Origin: Dermacentor variabilis
Lineage: Eukaryota; Arthropoda; Arachnida; Ixodida; Ixodidae
Direction: 5' to 3'
DNA length: 64,000 nucleotides
NCBI RefSeq assembly: GCF_050947875.1
Contig: NC_134570.1
Coordinates: forward strand, 202,381,750 to 202,445,749
Part shown: piece after piece, positions 23,953 to 34,480 of the stretch
How positions within the stretch are numbered: the stretch's first letter is position 1
Layout: every line of letters starts with the position of its first letter
The notes under the pieces: generated by a model
Told to the model about the DNA's origin: nothing
The model's database searches: none
What the model saw: the letters and a program-made list of their open reading frames with translations, nothing else
Position numbers and translations under genes: made by a program

Positions 23953-25611
23953 AAAACGGGAACCTGTGGAGAAGAAGATGAACGTCGCGTTCAATGAAGG
24001 ACGAATCACCATGGAAGGCTACAAAACAAGCGACGAACAACATGCCGGGCCGCTGGAGGATATTACCACGCCTGATGTTCTATGGAGCGTTCCAAGTGTC
24101 TCCGGGTTTACGGCTGGCGACATCGTCACTAAAGGTACCGTTCGTGCCTCCAATGAACAAGGCGAGTCTGAAACTTGTTTTAAAGGACCCATCTTAACTC
24201 ATGAAACTGAGCTAGTTGTAACGCCGCCAGACAGTGATATAAATGTTCTGAATGTACTGCTTGATCTCCAGAAATGCCAGATGAAGCAACAGCAGCAGCT
24301 GGTAGATCTTGTTACGCTGTCAAGATCTGGAAACAAGAGAGAACAGCCTTTCGTAAAACCAGACATATTTGATGGCAATTCGTCCGGTGTACATAGCTGG
24401 CTTCACTTTTATGAGTAAGCTTGCTCCATAAACCAATGGTTGAGCGACGCGGATACTATACAGAACATGCGGGCATTTCTGTGTGGCAACACACGGAAAT
24501 GGCACGATCTTCGGTTAAGTTCGTAGTTGCATGAACCATGGAATGAGTGGAAGGAGAGTTTCTCTCGAGCATTCAAAAAGAATCCCGTGGAACTTTGGAA
24601 TAACGCCATATTCTACAGACAAAGCAATAAACATCAGAGAGTATGTGTTCAAAAAGTGGCATTGAATTTGTACAGCCGAGCCAAAACTTCCAGAATTGTC
24701 AATTATCGTCCTCATTATACACGGTATGACAAGAGAGTGCCAGAAACAAGTTCTAGCTAGGTCGCCGAGCACAATGGACCAACTGCTTCAGTTACTGGCG
24801 CACGTCAGGACAACAGATTTTAATGTGCCGTGAAAAGAGACAAGAGTCACACCTCTAGACCGAGCGACAAATGCCCGCGAGGCTCGGTACTTCACAACCA
24901 GCCATACCTGCAAAAGTCCAGGCACTACAGAATCTCACCAATGTGCTGAAGAAACAATGGTCCTTGTTAAATCAGGCGTTCTGACAGTGCCGATGCTTGT
25001 AAACAAACCTAACATGTCAGCATTAATGGACACTGGTGCTTCTGTGAGCATAATTAATGAAACTCTAGTGGAGTCAACCAGTATCGTATCCGCAAAGCCT
25101 ATTCGTGTGCGTAGCTATGATGGTTCATCTCGGGATTATCATAAATGGACAACTGCAGCTCTTGAGTTTAAAGGTCAATAGTTCAAGGTGGAAGCGCTCG
25201 TCGTGGGAGCGGTGAACTTCGTCTTTCTTTTATCATGACCTGACATGAAGAATATGAAGATCAACATAATATGGAATGACGAGATGACTGTTGAAAAGCT
25301 TGAGCAAGATATGTGTTTGACGGAAAAACCCGACGAACGAAACCCATCATGCGCAGAAGACGTGCCGCTAAAGTTCCCCGAGATAATCTGCATTGGGCCA
25401 TATCCCGAAGCCAGAACCACGATTGAGGTGCCGTTCTTGCTGCGCGACAGCACAGTCGTCAGATAAAAGCTTTATAGTCTCAGTCAGGAAACTAAACTAT
25501 GGCTAAGACAAGAACTTCAAGGTATGTTAGAAGCTGGGATCGTTAGGCCATCGACATCCTGTTTCGACCCATTTCACCAACTACAATTTCAACGACCCAT
25601 TTCAACCAACT
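23953..25611 (+). pseudogene. Gypsy gag, protease and RT start (element J)
   Basis: This is an LTR retrotransposon remnant. Gag: ORF 23903-24418 ends with FDGNSSGVHSWLHFYE, the conserved opening of the capsid domain, and the next frame continues with NMRAFLCGNTRKWHD and WNEWKESFSRAF, a typical gag core. Protease: 24957-25181 reads SALMDTGASVSIIN, with the active-site DTG intact. RT start: after a frame change, 25245-25540 has VPFLLRDSTVVR and then LRQELQGMLEAGIVRPSTS, the segment before the first RT block. The element ends there, cut off at the dispersed repeat. Stops at 24417 and elsewhere make it inactive. Confidence 0.8.
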
Positions 25612-25795
25612 ACCGACAGGACCGACGCCGGTCCTGCCGTTTGTGTTCTTCTGTCCTGGTCTATTGCGCCTTGCTCTTTACACATTCTATTACGCACATT
25701 GGTCTTCAATGCGATATATATAAGTGACACATGATTAAATGCCGTTTGCAAAACCTTAACGTTTCTATATGTTTGAAATTATTGATATAACTGGT
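25612..25795 (+). repeat. Dispersed repeat, copy 2
   Basis: Direct repeat of 23592-23779. It joins the Gypsy RT remnant exactly where RT reading ends (about 25560-25611), and lacks the left arm of the inverted repeat seen in copy 1. Confidence 0.85.
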
Positions 25796-26025
25796 TTCTG
25801 GACGCTATGATACACAGATGCATTTTGCATTCTTATTTGGGAAATTTTTTCGCTAAAGGTAAATCGATGCACGACACGTGAACGGCAGTTGGTTGAAGTG
25901 GGTTGTTGAGGTAACCTAGGCCATCCTATGTTGATCAACGCCTCTGGACTATGAGGGTATAAACCATTGCTCCTCGTTCAGTGCTTACGCCCAGATCGCC
26001 TCACTGAGTTTCCTTTCGACGTGAT

Positions 26026-26059
26026 GGACGCGAAAAGAACCCAGGATCTTTTCGCGTCC
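26026..26059. repeat. Perfect 13-bp stem hairpin
   Basis: GGACGCGAAAAGA, an 8-base loop, then TCTTTTCGCGTCC. The stem is perfect. It lies just downstream of the end of the minus-strand Gypsy remnant and has no known role. Confidence 0.9.
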
Positions 26060-26196
26060 GTTAGAGTAACTGCAATAATTTACCGGCGACTACGATACTC
26101 CCTATTGCGTCCTCCTAACTCCCTCCCCCTTCTTTTTGATTTCAGCGAAATCAAGATGCACGACCTCGAAGGGGATATCGCCATACTCTGCCAAGA

Positions 26197-27982
26197 TCAT
26201 CCTATTGCCTTTAGGCGTGTACTTGGCTTTAACAAGCTGACACTGTGTGAAAAAGATTCCGGAGGTTGAACCAGAGTCCACGAATCTAGTTCAATCTCCG
26301 GCATCTTAGTGCAGTGTCTGCGGTCAAACTTCTTTTTCATTCTTGCTCTATATTTTTGTAGCTGATGAGAAACACCGGAAGGTTTAACAAGAACTGCATT
26401 AGCACAAAGAAAGGGAGGACCATTATACGGTGTTTTCGCTTTTCGTAAACGAGAACACAAGTCAGTACTAATAACGGAAAGCGATGCACCTGTGTCAACC
26501 AAGGCTACGGTTCGGACACCTTCAACACACACCAAAAGTACATTTGATGGGCGCTCCGGAGGAGCTTCACGTTGTCCAAAGGATGCAGCTTTCCCTCCTG
26601 AAGCTGCATCATTTAGTTTTTCGGGCGGTGATCGGAGGAAGAAGTAGCCGATTGAAGAGGGGAAGAGGAACGCTGCATCGGTGATGGAGAGCGACGACGC
26701 GGGAAACGCAATGAACCGGCAGCGTTCAATTTCTGTGGAGATGGAGAACGTCGTGGATAATAATCGTATTAAGGGCGCCGACGTTGTGGTGCAGGGCCAA
26801 AACACTGATCCCTTTCAAACAAGTCATAGCCTCGCCTTTCATCTTGCTGACGGCGTCGGCAAAACCTTGAAATGTGGCCATGGATGCCGCGATAGTAGCA
26901 AACCGGTCGAGGTGCGCTCCATGCGTAGTAAGACGAAAGAGGTGGTGGACTTGTAGTGATAGGTTTCAGGCACCCGCTGCTGTGATAGCTGCTGTGACGG
27001 TGGCACTATAGAGGCAACCTGAGCGTAAGTTGGCGTTGGGATAAGTTGCGGGCACGGGACTTGCTGGCAGGTCAAGGCAGCTCTCTCTTCCCTCACGTAA
27101 TGGCGCAGGCCGCCACCAGGAGCCGTCATATGGACCTCAGTAGGGGTTGATGAAGCTTGGGCGTGCAGTTACTCAGGGATGATTGAGCGAATCGAGGCAC
27201 GTAGCTCGCTGTTGTAGGATGCCTTGAAATCAGACGTGTCAGGGTGTAAGCGGAGCACATGAAGCTCATCGAGACGCTGACATGTACTGATGATGTCTGC
27301 GACGGTAGTGGGGTTCAGCACTACAGGAGCGTTGAATGCCACAGTCCCAATACCCTTTAGCAGGTGGCGTACACGGTCACTCTCTGTCATCGAGGTGTTC
27401 ACGCGACAGCAGAGGGCGAGTATTTCCTCTATGTAGTGTACGACTCGCCCGAGTGCTGAACACGCTCAGCAATCTTCCTGGCTATATCGGAGGGGACAGA
27501 CGAGTTCGCGAAAATCTGGCTTAGGTGGTGTTTAAAGGTGCTCCAGTTGGCGAAATCCAGCTCATGATTGTAAAACTAAGTTTTCGCAACACCGGTTAGG
27601 TAGAAGGCGATGTTAGCAAGTTTTTCAGATTCGTTCCACTGGTTGAAGTCGCTCACACGCTCGTATAGCTCCAACCAGTCCTCAACGTCGTCACACGTGC
27701 TCGTATAGCTCCAACCAGTCTTCAACATCGTCACCTGGAAGTAAAGCAAACAACGGTGGTTACTTCTGAGGGGTGGTGACTGTCGAAGAAGGGGTTCCCG
27801 CAGGAGCAGGAAAGGCGGATGACGTGGTATTGCTCTGTTGGTCTTGGAACATGGTCAGGTGCAGTTGGTAGAGGCGGTAACCCGAGCGGAGCTTTAGGGA
27901 TGTAGCGTAGGTGAAGCTGGAGAGAGACAAACAGCGACAGGACGAAGAAACACGACATCACACTCCACCACTTGTCAAACAA
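26197..27982 (-). pseudogene. Gypsy gag-protease fused to pol C-terminus by deletion (element K)
   Basis: Reading leftwards: gag begins near 27930. About 27500-27730 has DDVEDWLELYER, doubled by a 40-bp tandem repeat, and a TFKHHLSQIFANS stretch. ORF 27169-27402 reads MTESDRVRHLLKGIGTVAF and CQRLDELHVLRL, a clear tick Gypsy gag end, followed by a proline/glutamine-rich part (26839-27129). ORF 26197-26805 has TVALVDTGASLSVIS (protease, DTG intact), then changes abruptly to YRARMKKKFDRRH and LDSWTLVQPP, which belong after the integrase. RT, RNase H and the integrase core are therefore deleted within one open frame. Confidence 0.8.
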
Positions 27983-28400
27983 TGTTTAGGTAGCGAGACT
28001 CTTCTTTATTCTTCCGAGAAAGAGCCCCACCACCAGGCCCCAAAATAATTAGTATGAACAGGGGATGATGAGTATGTACAGCTCAGAATATGAAACGTAT
28101 GAATAGTGCTCACAATATTCTCACGTAGCAGTATGGTGAAAAGAGCAGCAAAACTGTGAATGGCGAAAGTAGCGTTTTATTGGGGGAACCCGTGCCCTTA
28201 AAGAAAGGCTACACTCAAACAACGATAGCGGCGAACACAGTAGGCGATCGTCGAAAATCTCATCATCGGGCAAAGCGCGTCAGCTTTTACACTTGAGCCA
28301 CCAAAGGTTCTAGTGTAATCGCTGGTGCCCGCGCGCCTTTGAGAAAGTTTTACACCATCCGCGTCGCACAAAGACGCAATCAGATTGCATAATGCATACT
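27983..28400 (-). repeat. LTR-like region of Gypsy element K
   Basis: On the minus strand this DNA lies directly upstream of gag. It includes an AATAAA signal in a GGGTTCCCCCAATAAAAC context near 28183 and a second AATAAA near 28008, and ends in CCTAAACA before the leader. These fit an LTR with its poly(A) signal. Only one copy is present, so the limits are approximate. Confidence 0.5.
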
Positions 28401-29960
28401 CAATAATGATGATGATCTTAAGGCAATGGTACCTACTTAATCATGCAGATTGTAGAAAAATCGGGCGAATTTAGGAAATCTGTGTTAGGTATGAATTTGA
28501 ATTCAGTGTTTCTGAAAAATAAGTTAAATCCATTAAATATAGAAATTTGAAGTTTCATTCCGGGAGAGCACAAAAAAAAAAGCAAGAAACGAAGAAAAAA
28601 TATAAAAGCGGAGGAGCTAGGGAACAAATTACAAATGGGACCAACAGTAAGACGATTTTATTCGCAAATGAATTTTGTTAGGGCGATATATACTTCCTTC
28701 TGTGAGCCTACCGGAACTCAAACCTAGAACTACAACAGCAAATAACAGTACAATCGAATGCCTATATGGCGCAGTTTAATTTGTAGAGTTCCTTTCTTCC
28801 CTGAGGAAAGACGCTAACAGTCGAGTACGTAGTTACCCGTTGCTTGTTGTTTGTTTCAGAAGTGGTTGAAAGCCGAAATCACCAGAACAGATCGGTGTAG
28901 TTGTGAGGTACGACGTGACATCCCTGTCTGGTCAATGTTAATTCCATATTTAGTGTTTGAAAAAGTGTCCTAAGTGAATTGTAGGTTCTAGAAGTCAGGG
29001 GAGACTGTAATACTTCATTTTTCCATCAATGGTGTCTACCTTGGAAGCCAGGTGGAATGTGCTTCGTCACAAGTGTTGCTCGAAAACCGCAGCCACGCGC
29101 TTTAGTTGGTCGCGCCGCAAATGCACTGGGTATGTGCCAGTCTTCAGTGACCATCTTTCACGTCAAAGTTTTAGCAGCTGCCAAATTCAACAGGTAAGTG
29201 CCCCTCTTCAATGAACTCTCGCGCCACCTTGGGTTACGTGGGTAAGTCACACTGTGCTTGCAGCAAGCGAGGGAACAAATATCAGCGTTCCATGGCAGCG
29301 TCGCCCCGCAGCTCTCATCTCGGAGGTTTTGCGCGAACTCCTCGACAGTGCCTTTAGATGCTGCACCTTGTGCTGAAAAAGAGCGAGAGTGGAGCCCGAT
29401 TGCCGCATGACGCCCGCGAGTGCGTAACGCGTTTAGGAGACCACGCGCAGGCTTCGCGGCGCAGTAACGCTAGATAGCGCCGAGTGTTCGTAGGGTAGCT
29501 TCATTGTGGAGCACTGTTGCCGTACACACCTGATACGTAACTCGTTTCGACGGAGGAAATGCCTTTTGTCGTAATGTTCATCCAATGCTGAGCGCTTTAC
29601 TGTCGACAGTCATCGTATCACGACAGTCATCGTGAGGTGGGTTCTTCGTATATTGTTTAATATCCTGAAGTAATCATTTCTGACTGTACATGTCATTACC
29701 AAGGCATTTCCAATATACTTTACGTCATTACATCATAATTATGCACATTTAACGAACCTAGTAACAACTGTGTGGCAATCAGCTGTGGAGTGTCAACACA
29801 TGCACATGGAATGATAAAAAAACAAAAACTGGCTGTCTAATAAAGATCGACTGAGGTCGTCTTAGTGGACATTTATATAGGGTAGTCTTTTAGCTGCGTC
29901 ACATTAAAAAAAGGTTACCGCCCATCCACTCTATGAAGAAGGATGACCAGCGAAGCTGTG
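28401..29960. other. No recognised gene
   Basis: Short open frames only. A GC-richer block at about 29280-29560 looks unlike its AT-rich neighbours and may be an old dispersed repeat, but I cannot name it. Confidence 0.35.
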
Positions 29961-29976
29961 TATGTGTCCCCCTAAG

Positions 29977-30287
29977 GCCTGCTTCACCTCCACCGCAGGT
30001 AGGCACGGCGTTGCACTAGCGTCGGTATCGGCCCACGTATGGGAATTGCTTAACGCCTGCTTCACCTCCACTGTAGGTCGGGACGGTATTACGGTATCTT
30101 CGGGATCGGCCTACGTATGGGGAGTGCTTAACGCCTGCTTCGCCTCCGCCGCGGCTCGGCCCGGCATTGCACTATCTTCAGGTTTGCCATCGCATGGGGA
30201 GTGCTTAACGCCGGTTTCCCCTTAGCCGCGGGTCGGCCAGGCATTGCACTATATCCGTAATCTGCCCACATATCGGGAGTATTTTGC
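29977..30287 (+). repeat. Tandem array, four copies of a 77-78 bp unit
   Basis: Units begin GCCTGCTTC or GCCGGTTTC at 29977, 30055, 30133 and 30210, each containing TGCTTAACGCC, GGCATTGCACTATC-like and CGTATGGGGAGT-like segments. The unit is divisible by three and stays open in one plus frame through three copies. It ends 30 bp before RTE coding sequence. Confidence 0.9.
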
Positions 30288-30315
30288 TTAGCACGCCGAC
30301 CACAAGAAAATTTCC

Positions 30316-31345
30316 TTGGGCGGTAGAGGCATGACTGCTGGTATCTTTACTGAATCAAATATCGTAGAGATATTGTGTAATCAAGGAGTGCAGACCACTT
30401 ACGTATATACCCTCGAAATTATCTACAGCGATTCCACAGCCTCCTTAATTCTAAACAACAAAAGTAAGAGGATACCTATAAGGAAAGGGGTCAGACCAGG
30501 AGACAATCTCTCCAATGCTATTCACTGCGTGTTTGGAAGTATTCAAGCTATGAAACTTGGAAGGTTAAAGGAGCAAGGATCAACGGCGAATAGCTCAGCA
30601 ACTCATCAACACTGCAGACTAGTTACAACAAATTATTGAGGGCCTTAACAGGGAGAGTGTAAAAGTGGGGTTGAAGATTATTATTATAAAGATAATGATG
30701 AATAACTGGGCAAGGGAACTACAGTTTCGGATCGAAAGTCAGCCTCTAGAGTCTGTCAAGTAGTACGTTTATCTAAGTCAACTAATCACAGGGAGCCCTG
30801 ACTATGAGAAGGAAATTCACACAAAATTACAAACGGGTTGGATCGTATACGGCAAACATCGTGAGCTCATGACTGGAAGTTTGCCGTTATCATTGGAAAG
30901 GAAGGTATACAATCAGTACTTTTTAACGGTGCTGAGATATGGGGCAGAGGCCTGGAGGCTGACAAAGCAGCTTGAGAACAATGAAGGACCGCGCAAAGAG
31001 CGATAGAACAAAGAATTCTTGGCATAACTTTAAGAGACAGAAAAAGAGCGGTTCGGATCAGAGAGCGAACGGGCATAGACGATATTCTAATTAACATTAA
31101 CAGAAAAAAATGGTGCTGGGCAGGTCATGTAATGCGCAGATTAGATAACCGTGGGACCATTAGGGTAACAGAGTGGTTACCAAGAGAAGGGAAGCGCAGT
31201 AGAGGACGGCAGAAGGCTAGGTGGTGCGACCAAACTGGTAAATTTGCGGCTGCTTGTCGGAATCGTTTAGCGCAGGACAGTAGTAATTGGATATCGGAGG
31301 GAGGGCCCTTCGTCCTTCAGGGGACATGAAATAGTCTGGTGATGC
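30316..31345 (+). pseudogene. RTE-type LINE, RT and C-terminus
   Basis: This is a non-LTR retrotransposon of the RTE clade. ORF 30316-30639 has YVYTLEIIYSDSTASL and IPIRKGVRPGDNLS, the RTE block (IY...S...I...RGVRQGD) just before the catalytic region. The YADD segment is missing or scrambled after 30560. Further fragments show GAEIWGRG (about 30930) and ILGITLRDRKR. ORF 31132-31329 ends the protein with WAGHVMRRLDNRG, VTEWLPREGKRSRGRQKARW and WISEGGPF. A GATGCTGATGATAG tail follows at about 31340, the usual simple-repeat 3' end of RTE. The order is kept but frames are broken. Confidence 0.85.
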
Positions 31346-33285
31346 TGATGATAGAGGTATACAGCTTCACTGTAAATTTGCCTGAGGTAGACTGCACAAT
31401 TCCAACGATTGATCTCAATTACTCGACGAGGTAGCAATTACATCTACAAGGAATCGAAATTCTTGAATGAGTAATTCACAGTCAGGCTACTTAATTAACT
31501 CCTTTGTTATTTACATTGATGGCACATGTTTCAATCTACGAATTATAGCCGATGAGTTTGCAAGCCATCTCTGCTTGGAACGAGGACTGCACGAGCTTCG
31601 ACCTATTATTTTTCATGTGTCCGACAAAATGCAGTCGTGTTCGAGTGACTGTTGTGCTTCAATGCATAAAACTAACCAGAGCGCCAATGCATTTCGTCAA
31701 ACATTTTGAAAATTATCTCGGAATTGGTGCAGTCCTAAGAATTCTTTCTAAGGAGTTATGCTTTGCAAACCCACTAGCTGCAATTTGAAAACTAAGATGT
31801 GTCCTGTATAAGTGATAACTAAATGTTCAAAAGTGTAAATGTGCTAATTATTTGATCAACCATTTTGATTTCTCGTAGAAGTAGTGGCCGCCTCATCGAG
31901 CAATCAAGATCAAGGGTTAGAATTGAGTTGTCTGCCACAGGCAATGTTTTAAACATTTAGCGCAAATACAAAACGCCCTCTAGAGTCATACATCTTTGAA
32001 CCGCGAGTATTTCAAAAATTTCATCCCTGGAAAAGAACGTCGTAATTCCTTCGTAGATTTCCGTAGCGCCAGGCATAGGGGCAGCGCTTCCTGTTCGAGC
32101 ACAACTAGATGTCGCAGCTAATACGACGGGGTGGCGGAGAATGAGAAAACGCTAGTATAGCTAAGATGTACGGAGATGTAAGTCATTGCTAATGTGTCTC
32201 CGCAGATGTCGCAACAACTGTGGCTGTCCTTTCTTGATATTCCATTGTGCAGGAAGCTTATGTTGTAACTTGTTGAATTTTTTGGTGCTAGTTAAGCTTT
32301 TCATCACAAACTACTTCGATACTTGACTTTCTCTATCCGTGAAACAGCTGCACTTTACTATGAATGAGATATATTCCCTGGATCTTGCAGAGGAAAGACA
32401 AAAACAACGTTCGAGGTAACATTAAGGGGCAGAATAGTAAACTGGCCGAGTTTGTGGGAGTTCATAGTTCAAGGGCTAAACTTACGCGGCGCAAAAGAAA
32501 GACACAGTAGGGCGGACAACCTGCGGGTACGTCGACGTAGGCCAGACGGCCAGATGTCTAAATACCCACTTAACGGAGCATGCGTACAACATAAGGACGA
32601 CAACCCCATCACATCTATTAACGCAGTGTCGGGACTTCACGTTCCGCCGAGGTTTCGATAAAGTGCAGGTGCATTTCCATTACCGAGAACACATAGCGAG
32701 GTAATTTTTAGAAGCATCTTCCTATATGTAAGAAAAAAAATCAGCCGAAATATGTCAGCCAGCCGTTAATAACCTATTTTCCACTGTGACAAATATTTTA
32801 GATCTCGCTGCACAGCATAAATGTGCGGTTGCGTCTTGTTTTTCTTGTTATTCTTCGATGTGTTGCTTTTGCTTCTCGACTACTGCAGTGGACTGAACTC
32901 GATCACTTTTGTTTTTATTATTTTGTTTTATTTTACCTCCCTTTTACCCTTTATCCCTGCATATGACTAGCGCTCTGTTAGCAAAGTGCTTTGTCCGGCA
33001 TATTGTGCATTTCTTCGATCCCGCGGGAGATTAGCACTAATCCTACACCCACTAAGGGGCTGACGAATATTACGTTGCCATCCCTGTAACGCGCATATAT
33101 ATTTCTGTGCGCAATCTATACAGCGACTATAAATGACTAACCGAAACAACGAATGCTACCTCTTCAGTGTAAACGTACATGTTTGCATTCTGATGACAGG
33201 GAATGAAGCTGAGCACAACGTTGAAGAAAAGCTACGCAAGATATTTTTCTTTAATGTAGACCGCTATGCCTCGGGAAAGACTGTC
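31346..33285. other. About 1.9 kb without a recognised gene
   Basis: Several short open frames up to 80 aa without motifs. A GC-richer block at 32450-32660 may be an old repeat. Nothing further can be supported. Confidence 0.4.
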
Positions 33286-33289
33286 CGTT

Positions 33290-33578
33290 TGTTTAAATTT
33301 TACTAATAAAATAAACTTTCTTAGTAGTAAAACTTCGTGCCCTTCAAGAACCCAGCTGTTCGCGCAAAAAAAGTACAAGAATAGGGTATTCTACAATATT
33401 AAACGCTTTAGGAATATCCAGAGTAAGTAAAGCCACATATTTTTTCTGCCGACGTGCCTGCGTTCGAGATAGACACGTGCGCACCATATTGACGTTCCCT
33501 GCCTAGATGCAGTTTGGCTGGAGCTCAATCACTTTCTTGTTACGACAAATTGTATCATACGTTCGAATAATTATCGTA

Positions 33579-33641
<63 letters not shown>

Positions 33642-33870
33642 TTCCCTGTTGCGGTCTTAAAGCAGAGAAACGCCTTAGGGATTCTCCGCACGCAAGGGAT
33701 CCATGCATGTTTTGTAGAGGTACTAATAGCATCTAGTAAAGTGTTACGACCGACGTCAAGCAGAAATTCTGGCATCCTTGTGGTGAATCCATCGGCACCT
33801 TGGGCTGCAGCTGATGAAACAACAAAAGGTGATTCTTTGAAAGAACATTTCTTCGAAATCACTTGTAGAG
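33290..33870 (-). pseudogene. LINE RT fragment (element G) split by an AT microsatellite
   Basis: On the minus strand ORF 33503-33862 has AAAQGADGFTTRMPEFLL, the (A)PGxDGxT block that opens LINE RTs, then HAWIPCVRRIPKAF. After the AT tract the frame reaches a stretch like YVALLTLDIPKAFNIV (about 33380-33440), matching the LDIxKAFD block with the second aspartate replaced by asparagine. It stops at about 33290. This is a short dead fragment, probably I- or R1-like. Confidence 0.65.
33582..33640. repeat. (AT)n microsatellite, 59 bp
   Basis: An uninterrupted AT dinucleotide tract. It lies inside the RT remnant and creates artificial Tyr-Ile repeats in open frames on both strands. Confidence 0.98.
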
Positions 33871-34317
33871 CTCAACCTCAAAGGAGAAGAAGAACGACAG
33901 GTCAAGAATGAAACCTCAAAATCTCTTGCAATCACGTCATATAGTGAGCTACATCACTCGTAGTTAACGCTGTTTACTCTATGTTTAGGGACATGCAAGC
34001 ATTTATGTCATCCTAATGACCAAGACAACGCACGCTTATAATAGTAATTTCGAAGAAATTTGCAATGTCAAACATCGCAATTATTTTTTACCTCTGACAC
34101 CGTCCGTCTAACTGTTGCTGCGGATAGCCTATTGATTAGGTTTGTGCGAGGCTTATTAAACGTGAGTTACATCCACGCGCCCATCTGTTGCTCGCAGTAC
34201 CGCGACAAGCCGTTTTCCCATCAATTTTTAGAAATTTAGTTATTGCGTGCCTTCAACTCAAATTAGGATTTTATTCCAAAGGTTTCTTAGAAAAGCCCTG
34301 TATTCCCATCTCTATAT

Positions 34318-34480
34318 TGTTGCGGAGGAGCGAGGCGTAGTGTGACTATGAACAAAGACGGCAATTTGGCGAAGAGACCTTGCGGCTCTTTTGGGCTGCC
34401 ATCTGGTGTTTCGAACGTTGCTGCAATTTATATATACTTGTAAATGGACATTCACTTGATTATTTCTGCCGAGTGGCATT
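34318..34480 (+). repeat. 5' LTR fragment of Gypsy element L
   Basis: Begins TGTTGCGGAGGAGCG and matches 51202-51345 over most of its length (shared TAGTGTGACT, ATTTGGCGAAG, GCCATCTGGTGT). The match to a second locus that follows a Gypsy pol end supports LTR identity. A GGTGGAGATGCTGGGT leader follows at 34483. Confidence 0.75.

Noticed and set aside
29280..29560. GC-rich block as a host exon or CpG island
   Set aside because: No open frame or splice pattern; more likely an old dispersed repeat that I cannot name from sequence alone.
29977..30287. CRISPR array
   Set aside because: The repeated units are contiguous 77-78 bp with no unique spacers, in a eukaryotic retroelement context.
33503..33911. 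Proteins with Tyr-Ile repeats on both strands
   Set aside because: Produced by the AT microsatellite.
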